DNA of 64,000 nt, taken from the NCBI GenBank assembly GCA_963742725.1, contig CAVUMX010000003.1, positions 1,798,001 through 1,862,000 on the forward strand, read 5' to 3'. Of the stretch, positions 14,622-24,100 are shown piece by piece. Position numbers and translations under genes: made by a program. How positions within the stretch are numbered: position 1 is the first letter of the stretch; the number at the start of each line of letters is the position of its first letter. The notes under the pieces are model-generated. The model was not told the DNA's origin. It was given only the letters and a program-made list of their open reading frames with translations, and ran no database searches. Source of the stretch: CAVVAL01 sp963742725 (GTDB lineage: Bacteria; Actinomycetota; Actinomycetes; Mycobacteriales; Cryptosporangiaceae).

Positions 14622-17600
14622 GTGAGCACACTCTCCGACCGGGACCTTGTCGTCGGCATCACCCCGTTCGCCGAGCCAAACTCCCGCCTCGTGACCGCCA
14701 TCGCCCGCGCGGGCGGGCTCGCCGTCCTCGACCTCGGCGACGATCCGGACCGGGCCCGCAGCGCCCTGTCCGACGTGTGCCGCTGGTGGCGGGGCGGCTT
14801 CGGGGTCCGGATCGGCGCGCGGTGCCCACTCACACCGGCGGATCTACCGTCCCAGGTGGACACCGTGGTCCTGGCGGCCGGGGCGCGCTGGGAGAGTCCG
14901 CACCGGACGCTCGTCGAGGTGACGTCCCTGGACGACGCCCGCACGGCCGAAGCCCGGAACGCCCGGGCGGACGGGCTGATCGCGCGCGGCGCCGAAAGTG
15001 GTGGCCCGGTCGGCGACGTCACGACGTTCGTCCTGCTCCAGCAGATCCTGGCCGGGACGGCACTGCCGGTCTGGGCGGCCGGCGGTATCGGCGCCCACAC
15101 GGCGGCCGCGGCCGTGGCGGGCGGGGCGGCGGGGGTCGTGCTGGACACGCACTTCGCGCTGTCATCCGAAGTGGAGCTTGACGCTTCCGTCGCGGCGGCG
15201 ATCAGGGCCATGGACGGCAGCGAGACGGTCCTGGTCGGCGGCCACCGCGTCTACACGCGCCCCGACCTGCCCACGCCGGACCCCGACACCATGGAACTCG
15301 GCGCGCGGGACCTCCGTGCCCAGCTCCTGCCGATCGGCCAGGACGCTCCGCTCGGGCGTGCGCTGGCCGAGCGGCACGTCACCGCGGGCGGGATCGTCAC
15401 GGCGGTCCGGGCCGCGATCGGCGACCACGTGGCCGCCGCCGTCCGCACCGAACCGCTCGGCGCCGGGTCCGTCTTCGCCCGCGCGCACACCCTGCGGTAC
15501 CCCGTCGCGCAGGGGCCGATGACGCGGGTCAGCGACCGGGCCGCGTTCGCCGCCGCCGTCGCCGACGGGGGCGGCCTCCCGTTCCTCGCGCTCGCGCTGA
15601 TGCCGCCCGAGGAGGTACGGCCGCTCCTCGCCGAGACGGCCGCGCTGCTCGGCGACCGTCCGTGGGGCGTCGGGATCCTCGGCTTCGTGCCGCCGGAGAT
15701 CCGGGAGGCACAGCTCGCCGCCGTACACGAGGTCCGGCCGCCGTACGCGCTGATCGCAGGCGGCCGGCCCGCGCAGGCCGCGCCGCTGGAAGCCGCCGGC
15801 ATCGCCACCTACCTGCACGTCCCCTCCCCCGCGCTCCTCGACCGGTTCCTGGCCGACGGTGCCCGAAGATTCGTGTTCGAGGGCCGGGAGTGCGGTGGCC
15901 ACGTCGGGCCGCGCGCGAGCTTCCCGCTGTGGGACGCGCAGGTCGAACGGCTGCTCGCGGCCGGCGCCGGCGACGGTCTCCACGTCCTGTTCGCGGGCGG
16001 GATCCACGACAGCCGCTCGGCCGCGATGGTCGCCGCCCTGGCCGCGCCTCTCGCCGAGCGGGGCGCCGGGATCGGCGTCCTGATGGGCACGTCGTACCTG
16101 TTCACCGAGGAGGCGGTCGCCGCCGGGGCGGTCCAGCCCGGCTTCCAGGAGGCCGCCCTCGCCTGCGAGCGGACGGTCCTGCTGGAGACCTCGCCGGGCC
16201 ACGCGGTCCGGTGCGTCGACTCGCCCTACGTGCGGACGTTCACCGAAGCCAAGCAGCGCCTCGCCGGCACGCCCGCCGAGCAGGCGTGGGAGGAGCTGGA
16301 GCAGCTCAACCTCGGCCGGCTCCGGATCGCCGCCAAGGGGCTGCGGCGCGGCGCGGACGGCCTCGAAGCCGTCGACGCCGCGACCCAGCAGGCCGAGGGC
16401 ATGTTCATGATCGGCGACACCGCCACCCTGCGGGACGCGACCACGACGATCGCCGCCCTCCACGACGACGTCGGCCCCGGCGCCACCGCCCGGCTCGCCG
16501 CGCTGTCCGGGCCGGCGACCGACCGCACAGCCGAACCGCTGGACATCGCGATCGTCGGCATGGCCGGCGTGTTCCCGCAGGCCGGCGACCTCGCCAGCTT
16601 CTGGTCGGCGGTGGTCGGCGGCCGCGACGCCGTGACGGAGGTCCCGGCCGAGCGCTGGGACACCGCGACCTACTACGACCCGGACGGCACCGGCGAGAAG
16701 ACGCCGTCCAAGTGGGGCGGGTTCCTCCCGGACATCCCGTTCGACGCCCTCGCCTACGGGCTGCCGCCGAACGCGCTCGCCGGCATCGAACCCGTCCAGC
16801 TGCTCGCGCTGGAGGTCAGCGCCCGGGCACTCGCCGACGCCGGGTACGCGCGCCGGCCGTTCGACCGGGAGCACACGTCCGTCATCTTCGGCGCCGAAGC
16901 CGGCACGGACCTGTCGGCGGCGTACGGGTTCCGCTCGCTCTACCCGTCCTATGTGGGCGATCTTCCGCCCGAGTTGGACGCGCAGCTCCCGCCGCTCACC
17001 GAGGACTCGTTCCCGGGCCTGCTCGCCAACGTGATCGCCGGCCGGGTCGCGAACCGGCTCGATCTCGGCGGCGCCAACTACACGGTCGACGCGGCCTGCG
17101 CGTCGTCCCTGGCCGCGCTGGACCTGGCCTGCAAGGAGCTGCGCACCGGATCGTCCGCGATGGTGCTCTGCGGCGGCGCCGACGTGCACAACGCCGTCCA
17201 CGACTACCTGCTGTTCGCGTCCGTCCACGCGCTCTCGCCGACGGGGAAGTGCCGGCCGTTCGACTCCGCCGCCGACGGCATCGCGCTCGGTGAAGGGGTC
17301 GGGTGCGTCGTGCTCAAGCGGCTCGCCGACGCCGAACGCGACGGGGACCGCGTCTACGCCGTGATCAAGGGCGTCGCCGGGTCCAGCGACGGGCGCTCGC
17401 TCGGGCTCACCGCACCCCGCCCGGAAGGGCAGCGGCGCGCGCTCGACCGCGCGTACAGGGTCGCCGGGATCTCCCCCGCCGAGGTCGGACTGGTCGAGGC
17501 GCACGGCACCGGGACGGTCGTCGGCGACCGCACCGAGCTGGCGACGCTCACCGACGTCTTCGCCGGGGCCGGCGCCGCGCCGGGGAGCTGCGCGCTCGGG

Positions 17601-20600
17601 TCGGTGAAGTCCCAGATCGGCCACACCAAGTGCGCCGCCGGGCTGGCCGGCCTGATCAAGGCGGCGCGCGCCCTGTACGCCGGCGTCCGTCCGCCGACGA
17701 TCAACGTCGACACCCCCAACCCTTTCTGGGACGGGACCAGCAGCCCGTTCTACTTCGACAACGCCGCCCGGCCCTGGCTGGCGCCGCCCGCCCAGCGGGT
17801 CGCCGGGGTCAGCGCGTTCGGGTTCGGCGGCACCAACTTCCACGCTGTCCTGACCGGGTACGACGGGGCGCCGGAGCCGGCGCACGGGCTGGACGAGTGG
17901 CCCGCCGAGCTGTTCCTGGTGCGTGGCGAGGACGGGCTCGACCGGCTGGCGGCGGCGGTCGCGGCGAACGACGCGGCCGGGCGGCCGTGGGGGTTGCGCG
18001 ACCTCGCCCGCACGATATCCACGCACGACGGAGACCTTGTCGCGGCGATCGTGGCGTCCGACCTGGACGATCTGGCAGCGAAGGTTGAGCGGGCGGCGGG
18101 GCCGGGGGTGTTCCTCCCGGGTCCGGCCGAGCCGGGCGGCGTCGCGTTGCTGTTTCCCGGCCAGGGCAGCCAGCGGCCGGGGATGCTCGCCGACCTGTTC
18201 GTCGCGTTTCCGCCCCTGCACAAGCACCTGCGCACCGGCGCGCGGTGGGCACCGGCCCTGTTCCCGCCCGCGACGTCCGACCGTGACGAGGCGGCCCGCC
18301 AGCAGGCAGCCATCACCGACACTCGCGTCGCGCAACCCGCCCTGGGGATCGCCGGGCTCGCCGCGTACGACGTGCTCTCCTCGCTCGGCGTCGCCCCCGA
18401 CATGGCCGGCGGCCACAGCTATGGCGAATTGGTCGCGCTCTGCGCCGCCGGCGCCCTCGACCCGGCCGAGCTACTGGACATCAGCGCGGCGCGCGGCGAG
18501 GCGATCCTGGCGGCGGCGGGCGAGGACCCCGGCACGATGGCGGCCGTCGGCGCGGGCGCCGAGCAGGTGACCGCCGCCCTGGCCGGCATCGACGTCGTGC
18601 TCGCCAACGAGAACTCGCCGACCCAGACCGTGATCTCCGGTGCGACGCCGGCCGTCGAGGCGGCCGTCGCCCGGCTGGCCGAGCAGGGCCTCACCGCGCG
18701 GCGCATCCCGGTGGCGTGCGCGTTCCACTCGCCGCTGGTCGCCGGTGCCGCCGGCACGCTCGCGGACGTCCTCGCCGGGTCCCGGGTCGCGGCGCCCGCG
18801 TTCCCGGTCTGGGCGAACACGACGGCGGCGCGGTACCCGTCCGACCCGGACGGTGTGCGCGCGACGCTGGCCGGTCAGGTGGCCGCGCCGGTCCGGTTCG
18901 CGGCGCAGGTCGAGGCGATGTACGAGGCCGGGGCGCGGGTGTTCGTCGAGGCCGGTCCGGGGAAGGTCCTCACCCAGCTCGTCGGCGCGATCCTCGGCGA
19001 CCGTCCGCACACGGCGGTGGCGATCGACGGCGGTACCGGCCCGGGGCTGCGGCGCCTGCTGACGGCGGTGGCCGAACTGGCGGCGGCCGGCGTCGACGTC
19101 GATCCGTCCGCGCTGTTCCACGGCCGCGACGCGAAGCTGGTGTCGCTCACCGACGCGCCGGCCCGTCCGGGGTGGATCGTCAACGGGCACCTCGTCCGGA
19201 CGGCGGACGGCGCGTACCTCCCGCGCGGACTCCAGCCGGCCCGGCGCGTTGCCACGCCGGTGACTGCCCCGGTCGGCGATCGCGACGGCGCGGTGCTGGA
19301 GTTCCTGCGCAGTACCCGGGAACTGGTCGCCGCCCAGCGTGACGTCATGCTCGGGTACCTGGGCAGCGAGGTGCCGCCCGCGCTGACGGTGCCGGTCGCG
19401 GCGCTGGAGCCGGCCGTATCGCTGGATCGGGCCGGCTCGGCCCCGGTCGAGGAGGCACCCGCCGCCGAGATCACGGCCGAGTCCGTCCTCGCCGAGGTGC
19501 TGCGGATCGTCAGCGAGCGCACCGGCTACCCCCTCGACATGCTCGATCCGGACCTCGACCTCGAAGCGGACCTGAGCATCGACTCCATCAAGCGCACCGA
19601 GATCCTCGGCGAACTGGGCGACCGGATCGGCGGCGCCGGGCTCGGCGACTCCGGGCTGGAGGAGCTGGCCCGGCTCAAGACGCTGCGCGGGATCGTGGAC
19701 TGGATCGTCGGCAGGTCCGGCCCGGCCGACGCGCCCGCCCTGCGGCGGTATGTCGTCGAGGTCGGCGAGCTGCCGCCCCTGTCCTCGCCGGACGAGGGGG
19801 TGCTCGCCGGTCGCCGCATCGTCGTCGTCGAGGACGCGCTGAGCGTCAGCCTCGTCCTGTCCGACCTGCTCCGCCAGCACGGCGCCGACGTGCGGCTGAT
19901 CCACCCGGACGAGCGGTCCGTCGAGGGCGCCGACATCCTCGTGCACCTCGCCGCGCTCGACCCGGGCCGGCTGCCCGTCCTGCCGGACGGCGTCGAGCTG
20001 CTGCGGAGCGCGGTGCTGGGTGGCGTCCGGCAGCTGCTGGTCGTGACCGGGTCCGGCGGGCGGTTCGGATACAACGGGACGATCGAGAACACCGGCGTCG
20101 CGACCGGCGCCGGCCTGCACGGGCTCGTCCGGACGATCGCCCGCGAGTACCCGGACGTCGACGCCCGCGCCGTGGACGTCAGCCCCAAGACGGAACCGGA
20201 ACGGATCGCCCAGGACCTCCTCGCCGAGCTGGTGGGCGGCGGCCCGGTGGTCGTCGGGTACGCCGGCGGTGCGCGCACGACGCTGCGGCTGGCCGAGACA
20301 CCGCTCGTGGACGCCCGTCCGCTCGGGCTGGACGCCGGATCGGTCGTCCTGCTGACCGGCGGGGCGCGCGGCATCACCGCGCGGGCGGCGATCGGGTTGG
20401 CGGCGGCGTCCGGCTGCCACATCGAGCTGATCGGCCGGACCGCGCCGCAGGCCGGCGAGGAGGACCCGGCCACCGCCGGTGCCGCCGACCGCGTGGCGCT
20501 GCGGCAGGCCCTCGTCGCCGCCGGCATCCGGGTACCCGCCGAGGTGGAGGCGGCGACCAGCCGGATCCTCGCCGAACGGGAGATCCGCGCGACGCTGGCC

Positions 20601-21173
20601 GCGCTCGACGGCGTGGCGGCGTCCGTGCGGTACCACGCGGTGGACGTCCGGGACGCGGACGCCGTCCGGGCCACGGTCGCCGACGTGTACGCGCGGCACG
20701 GCCGGCTCGACGGGGTGGTGCACGGCGCCGGCGTCCTCGACGACAAGCTGCTGCGGGACAAGACCACCGAGTCGTTCACCCGCGTCTACGCGACCAAGGT
20801 GGACGGTGCCCGCGCGATCGCCGAATCGCTCCGTCCGGACGTCGCCTTCCTGGCGCTGTTCGGCAGCGTGTCCGGCGTCTTCGGCAACCGGGGGCAGTCC
20901 GACTACGCGGCGGCCAACGACGCCCTCGACACGTTCGCCCGCGCGTGGGCGCACCGGTTCGAGGGCCGGGTCGTGGCGCTGGACTGGGGCCCGTGGGCGC
21001 CGTCGGCCGGCGGGATGGTCTCGGCCGAGCTCGAACGCGAGTACGCCCGGCGCGGCGTCGGCCTGATCGACCACGACGCCGGGGTCGCCGCCCTGCTGGC
21101 CGAACTGGCGACCGGGGACGCCGTCCAGGTCGTGTACGCGTGCGGCACCGCGGAGGCATTCGACCGTGGCTGA
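14622..21173 (+). CDS. PUFA-synthase-like polyketide synthase: NPD-NPD-KS-AT-ACP-KR
   Basis: 2183 aa. GTG at 14622 is chosen because GGGAGG precedes it. Two NPD/enoyl-reductase-like TIM-barrel regions lie at the N-terminus: residues about 8-235 (degenerate) and about 289-600 (complete: QGPMTRVSD, EGRECGGHVGPR, FAGGIHDSRSAAMVA). Then KS (about 638-1080; Cys826 in DAACASS, His961, His1001), AT (about 1177-1497; Ser1266 in GHSYGE), ACP (Ser1655 in LSIDSIKR, the form typical of PfaA and related secondary-lipid synthases) and KR (about 1720-2183; GGARGI cofactor motif, Tyr2095). Together with the next protein it can reduce beta-carbons fully, so a lipid-like chain is expected. Overlaps the next gene by 8 bases. 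Confidence 0.92.
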   Translation: MSTLSDRDLVVGITPFAEPNSRLVTAIARAGGLAVLDLGDDPDRARSALSDVCRWWRGGFGVRIGARCPLTPADLPSQVDTVVLAAGARWESPHRTLVEVTSLDDARTAEARNARADGLIARGAESGGPVGDVTTFVLLQQILAGTALPVWAAGGIGAHTAAAAVAGGAAGVVLDTHFALSSEVELDASVAAAIRAMDGSETVLVGGHRVYTRPDLPTPDPDTMELGARDLRAQLLPIGQDAPLGRALAERHVTAGGIVTAVRAAIGDHVAAAVRTEPLGAGSVFARAHTLRYPVAQGPMTRVSDRAAFAAAVADGGGLPFLALALMPPEEVRPLLAETAALLGDRPWGVGILGFVPPEIREAQLAAVHEVRPPYALIAGGRPAQAAPLEAAGIATYLHVPSPALLDRFLADGARRFVFEGRECGGHVGPRASFPLWDAQVERLLAAGAGDGLHVLFAGGIHDSRSAAMVAALAAPLAERGAGIGVLMGTSYLFTEEAVAAGAVQPGFQEAALACERTVLLETSPGHAVRCVDSPYVRTFTEAKQRLAGTPAEQAWEELEQLNLGRLRIAAKGLRRGADGLEAVDAATQQAEGMFMIGDTATLRDATTTIAALHDDVGPGATARLAALSGPATDRTAEPLDIAIVGMAGVFPQAGDLASFWSAVVGGRDAVTEVPAERWDTATYYDPDGTGEKTPSKWGGFLPDIPFDALAYGLPPNALAGIEPVQLLALEVSARALADAGYARRPFDREHTSVIFGAEAGTDLSAAYGFRSLYPSYVGDLPPELDAQLPPLTEDSFPGLLANVIAGRVANRLDLGGANYTVDAACASSLAALDLACKELRTGSSAMVLCGGADVHNAVHDYLLFASVHALSPTGKCRPFDSAADGIALGEGVGCVVLKRLADAERDGDRVYAVIKGVAGSSDGRSLGLTAPRPEGQRRALDRAYRVAGISPAEVGLVEAHGTGTVVGDRTELATLTDVFAGAGAAPGSCALGSVKSQIGHTKCAAGLAGLIKAARALYAGVRPPTINVDTPNPFWDGTSSPFYFDNAARPWLAPPAQRVAGVSAFGFGGTNFHAVLTGYDGAPEPAHGLDEWPAELFLVRGEDGLDRLAAAVAANDAAGRPWGLRDLARTISTHDGDLVAAIVASDLDDLAAKVERAAGPGVFLPGPAEPGGVALLFPGQGSQRPGMLADLFVAFPPLHKHLRTGARWAPALFPPATSDRDEAARQQAAITDTRVAQPALGIAGLAAYDVLSSLGVAPDMAGGHSYGELVALCAAGALDPAELLDISAARGEAILAAAGEDPGTMAAVGAGAEQVTAALAGIDVVLANENSPTQTVISGATPAVEAAVARLAEQGLTARRIPVACAFHSPLVAGAAGTLADVLAGSRVAAPAFPVWANTTAARYPSDPDGVRATLAGQVAAPVRFAAQVEAMYEAGARVFVEAGPGKVLTQLVGAILGDRPHTAVAIDGGTGPGLRRLLTAVAELAAAGVDVDPSALFHGRDAKLVSLTDAPARPGWIVNGHLVRTADGAYLPRGLQPARRVATPVTAPVGDRDGAVLEFLRSTRELVAAQRDVMLGYLGSEVPPALTVPVAALEPAVSLDRAGSAPVEEAPAAEITAESVLAEVLRIVSERTGYPLDMLDPDLDLEADLSIDSIKRTEILGELGDRIGGAGLGDSGLEELARLKTLRGIVDWIVGRSGPADAPALRRYVVEVGELPPLSSPDEGVLAGRRIVVVEDALSVSLVLSDLLRQHGADVRLIHPDERSVEGADILVHLAALDPGRLPVLPDGVELLRSAVLGGVRQLLVVTGSGGRFGYNGTIENTGVATGAGLHGLVRTIAREYPDVDARAVDVSPKTEPERIAQDLLAELVGGGPVVVGYAGGARTTLRLAETPLVDARPLGLDAGSVVLLTGGARGITARAAIGLAAASGCHIELIGRTAPQAGEEDPATAGAADRVALRQALVAAGIRVPAEVEAATSRILAEREIRATLAALDGVAASVRYHAVDVRDADAVRATVADVYARHGRLDGVVHGAGVLDDKLLRDKTTESFTRVYATKVDGARAIAESLRPDVAFLALFGSVSGVFGNRGQSDYAAANDALDTFARAWAHRFEGRVVALDWGPWAPSAGGMVSAELEREYARRGVGLIDHDAGVAALLAELATGDAVQVVYACGTAEAFDRG

Positions 21174-24100
21174 GGCGCCCGCCGTCGCGATCGTGGGCAT
21201 GGCCGCGCTGTTCCCCGGCGCCGGCGACCTCGACACGTACTGGCGCAACATCGTGGGCGGCGTCGACGCGGTCACGGACGTGCCGGCCGGGCGCTGGGAT
21301 CCGTCCTACTTCGACCCGGGCGCGACAACCGCCGACCGGTTCTACTGCCGGCGCGGCGGGTTCGTCGACGACCTCGCCCACTTCGACCCTACCCGGTTCG
21401 GGATCATGCCGGTCGCCGTCGACGGCGCCGAACCCGACCAGCTGCTCGCCCTGCGGGTGGCCGCCGACGCGATCGCCGACGCGGGCGGCGAGAACAGGCT
21501 CGGTGACCTGCGGCGGGTCGGCGTGATCGTCGGGCGCGGCGGTTACCTGACGCCCGGCATGGCGCGGCTGGACCAGCGGGTCCGGACGGCGCACCAGCTC
21601 GTCACGACGCTGCGCGACCTGGTGCCGGGGGTGTCCGACGCCGACCTCGACCGGGTCCGCCGCGCGTTCACCGACCAGCTCGGACCGGAGCGGCCCGAGG
21701 CGACGATCGGGCTGGTGCCGAACCTCGCCGCGTCCCGGATCGCGAACCGCCTCGACCTCCAGGGGCCGGCGTACACCGTGGACGCCGCGTGCGCGTCCTC
21801 GCTCGTCGCCGTCGACCAGGCCGTCAGCGAGCTGGCCGGCGGGCGCTGCGACGCGGTCGTGGCGGGCGGCGTCCACCACTGCCACGACGTGACGCTGTGG
21901 AGCGTGTTCACCCAGCTCGGAGCGCTGAGCACCAGCCAGCGCATCCGGCCTTTCCACCGCGACGCCGACGGGATCCTGATCGGCGAGGGCACGGGCATGG
22001 TCGTCCTCAAGCGGCTGGCCGACGCCGAGCGCGACGGCGACCGGGTGTACGCGGTCATCCGCGGCACCGGGGTCGCCAGCGACGGCCGCGCGTCGAGCCT
22101 CATGGCGCCCCGGCCGGACGGGCAGGTGCTCGCGCTGGAACGGGCCTGGCACGCCGCGGGCCTCGACCCGACCGCCCCGGACGCCGCCGGGCTGATCGAG
22201 GCGCACGGCACCGCCACGCCGGCCGGCGACCAGACCGAGCTGGACTCGCTGACCCGGGTCTTCGGCTCGTCCGGGCCGCCGATCGGGCTCGGGTCGGTCA
22301 AGTCGATGATCGGGCACACGATGCCGGCCGCGGGGGTCGCCGGGCTCATCAAGGCGGCACTCGCCCTGCACCACCGGGTCCTGCCGCCCACCCTGCACTG
22401 CGACGACCCGCACCCCGCCCTCGCCGGCGGCCGGTTCGAGCCCGTCATGTCCGCGCGACCCTGGGAGGCGCGGACGGTGCGGCGGGCCGGGGTCGACGCG
22501 TTCGGCTTCGGCGGGATCAACGCCCACGTCGTCCTGGAAGAGGCCGCGCCCGGTGGTGCGATGCGCTCGCCGCGCGGCGGAGTCTCTTTTGCGAACATGA
22601 CAAATCCCGGTAGTCAAACCGAGATTTGTCATGCTGGCGAAAAAGACATCGTGCCGGACGGCGCACGGCCCGTGGGGGCGGCGGCGCCCGCACCTGCCGC
22701 GCCGCTCGTGGTGGAGGAACCGGCGGAGCGCGTGGTGTTGCTCGCGGGCGGCGGGCCGGAGGAGTTGTTGCGGCAGCTCGACGAGCCTGACCTGCTGGAG
22801 CGCGACGACGCCCAGGCCCGGCGGGATGGCGGGCCGTGGCGGCTCGCGATCGTCGGCGGCGACGCGCGCCGGCTCGATCTGGCCCGGCGGATCGTCGCGC
22901 AGGGCAAGCCGTGGCGTGGCCGGAGCGACGTGTGGTTCACGCCCGCTCCCCTGCTCGGCGCGGGCGGCGGGAAGCTGGCGTTCGTCTTCCCCGGCCTGGA
23001 GGAGACGTTCGCCCCGCGCGTGGACGATGTGGCGCTCCACTTCGGACTCCCTGCCCCCCGGCTGGAGCCGGACACCCCGGACGCGTTGGGGGCGTTCGGG
23101 CTCGGCGTGGTCGAGGTCGGGCGGGTGCTCGACACGGCGTTACGACAGCTCGGGATCGTGCCGGATCTCGTCGCCGGGCACAGCGTCGGCGAGTGGAGCG
23201 CCATGATCTCCGCCGAGCTGTACCCGCGCGAGGCCATCGCGGCGTTCATTGCCGGCTTCGACCCGGCGTCCGTCGAGGTCCCGGGCGTGGTGTTCGCGGC
23301 GCTCGGGTGTGGGGCCGAGACGGCCGGCGCCGCGCTCGACGGGCTCGCGGACGTCGTCGTCTCCCACGACAACTGCCCGCACCAGTCGATCGTCTGCGGC
23401 GCCCAGGACTCGGTCGCCACGGCCCTGGACCGGCTCCGCGCGGACGGTGTCCAAGGCCAGGTGCTGCCGTTCCGGTCCGGGTTCCACTCCCCCATGCTCG
23501 CCCCGTACCTCAATCCGATCCGGGCCAGCTTCGCGTCCCTGCCGTTGCAGCGTCCGACCGTGCCGGTGTGGTCGGCGACGTCGGTCGCGCCGTACCCCGA
23601 CGAGCCGGACGCCGTCCGGGACCTCGCCGTGCGGCACCTCGTCGAACCGGTCCGGTTCCGGGAGCTGACGCGGCGGCTCCACGAGGCCGGTGTCCGCGCG
23701 TTCGTGCAGGTCGGCACCGGCAGCGTGACCGGCTTCGTCGGCGACACCCTCGCGGACGCCGACCACCTCGCGATCAGCGCCAACACCCCGAAACGCAGCG
23801 GCCTCGCCCAGCTTCGCCGCGTCGCGGCCGCCCTCTGGGCCGACGGCCTCACCCCGGACTTCCCTCGCCAACCCACTCGCAGGACGGCGACGCCGCGCGG
23901 GCGACGGCTCGATCTCGGCGCCGCGCTGATCCGCCTCCCCGCCGACCCGGGCCTGTCCGGCGCGGCGGCCCAGCCCGGTGATCCGCTGCTCGCCGAGTTC
24001 GAGGCGCTGCTGCGCGACACCACCTCGGCGGCGCACGACGTGCTCGCCGTCCGGACACGGCCGAAGCCCCGCACCACGAGGCGCGTGCTTTCGCTGGAGT

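Noticed and set aside
15162..18416. A 1084-codon minus-strand frame within the first PKS gene
   Set aside because: Antisense shadow; the plus strand encodes complete KS and AT active sites.
22597..22632. Palindrome C1 as a transcription terminator
   Set aside because: It lies inside an intact PKS frame with downstream active sites and operon genes, so termination there would be destructive.
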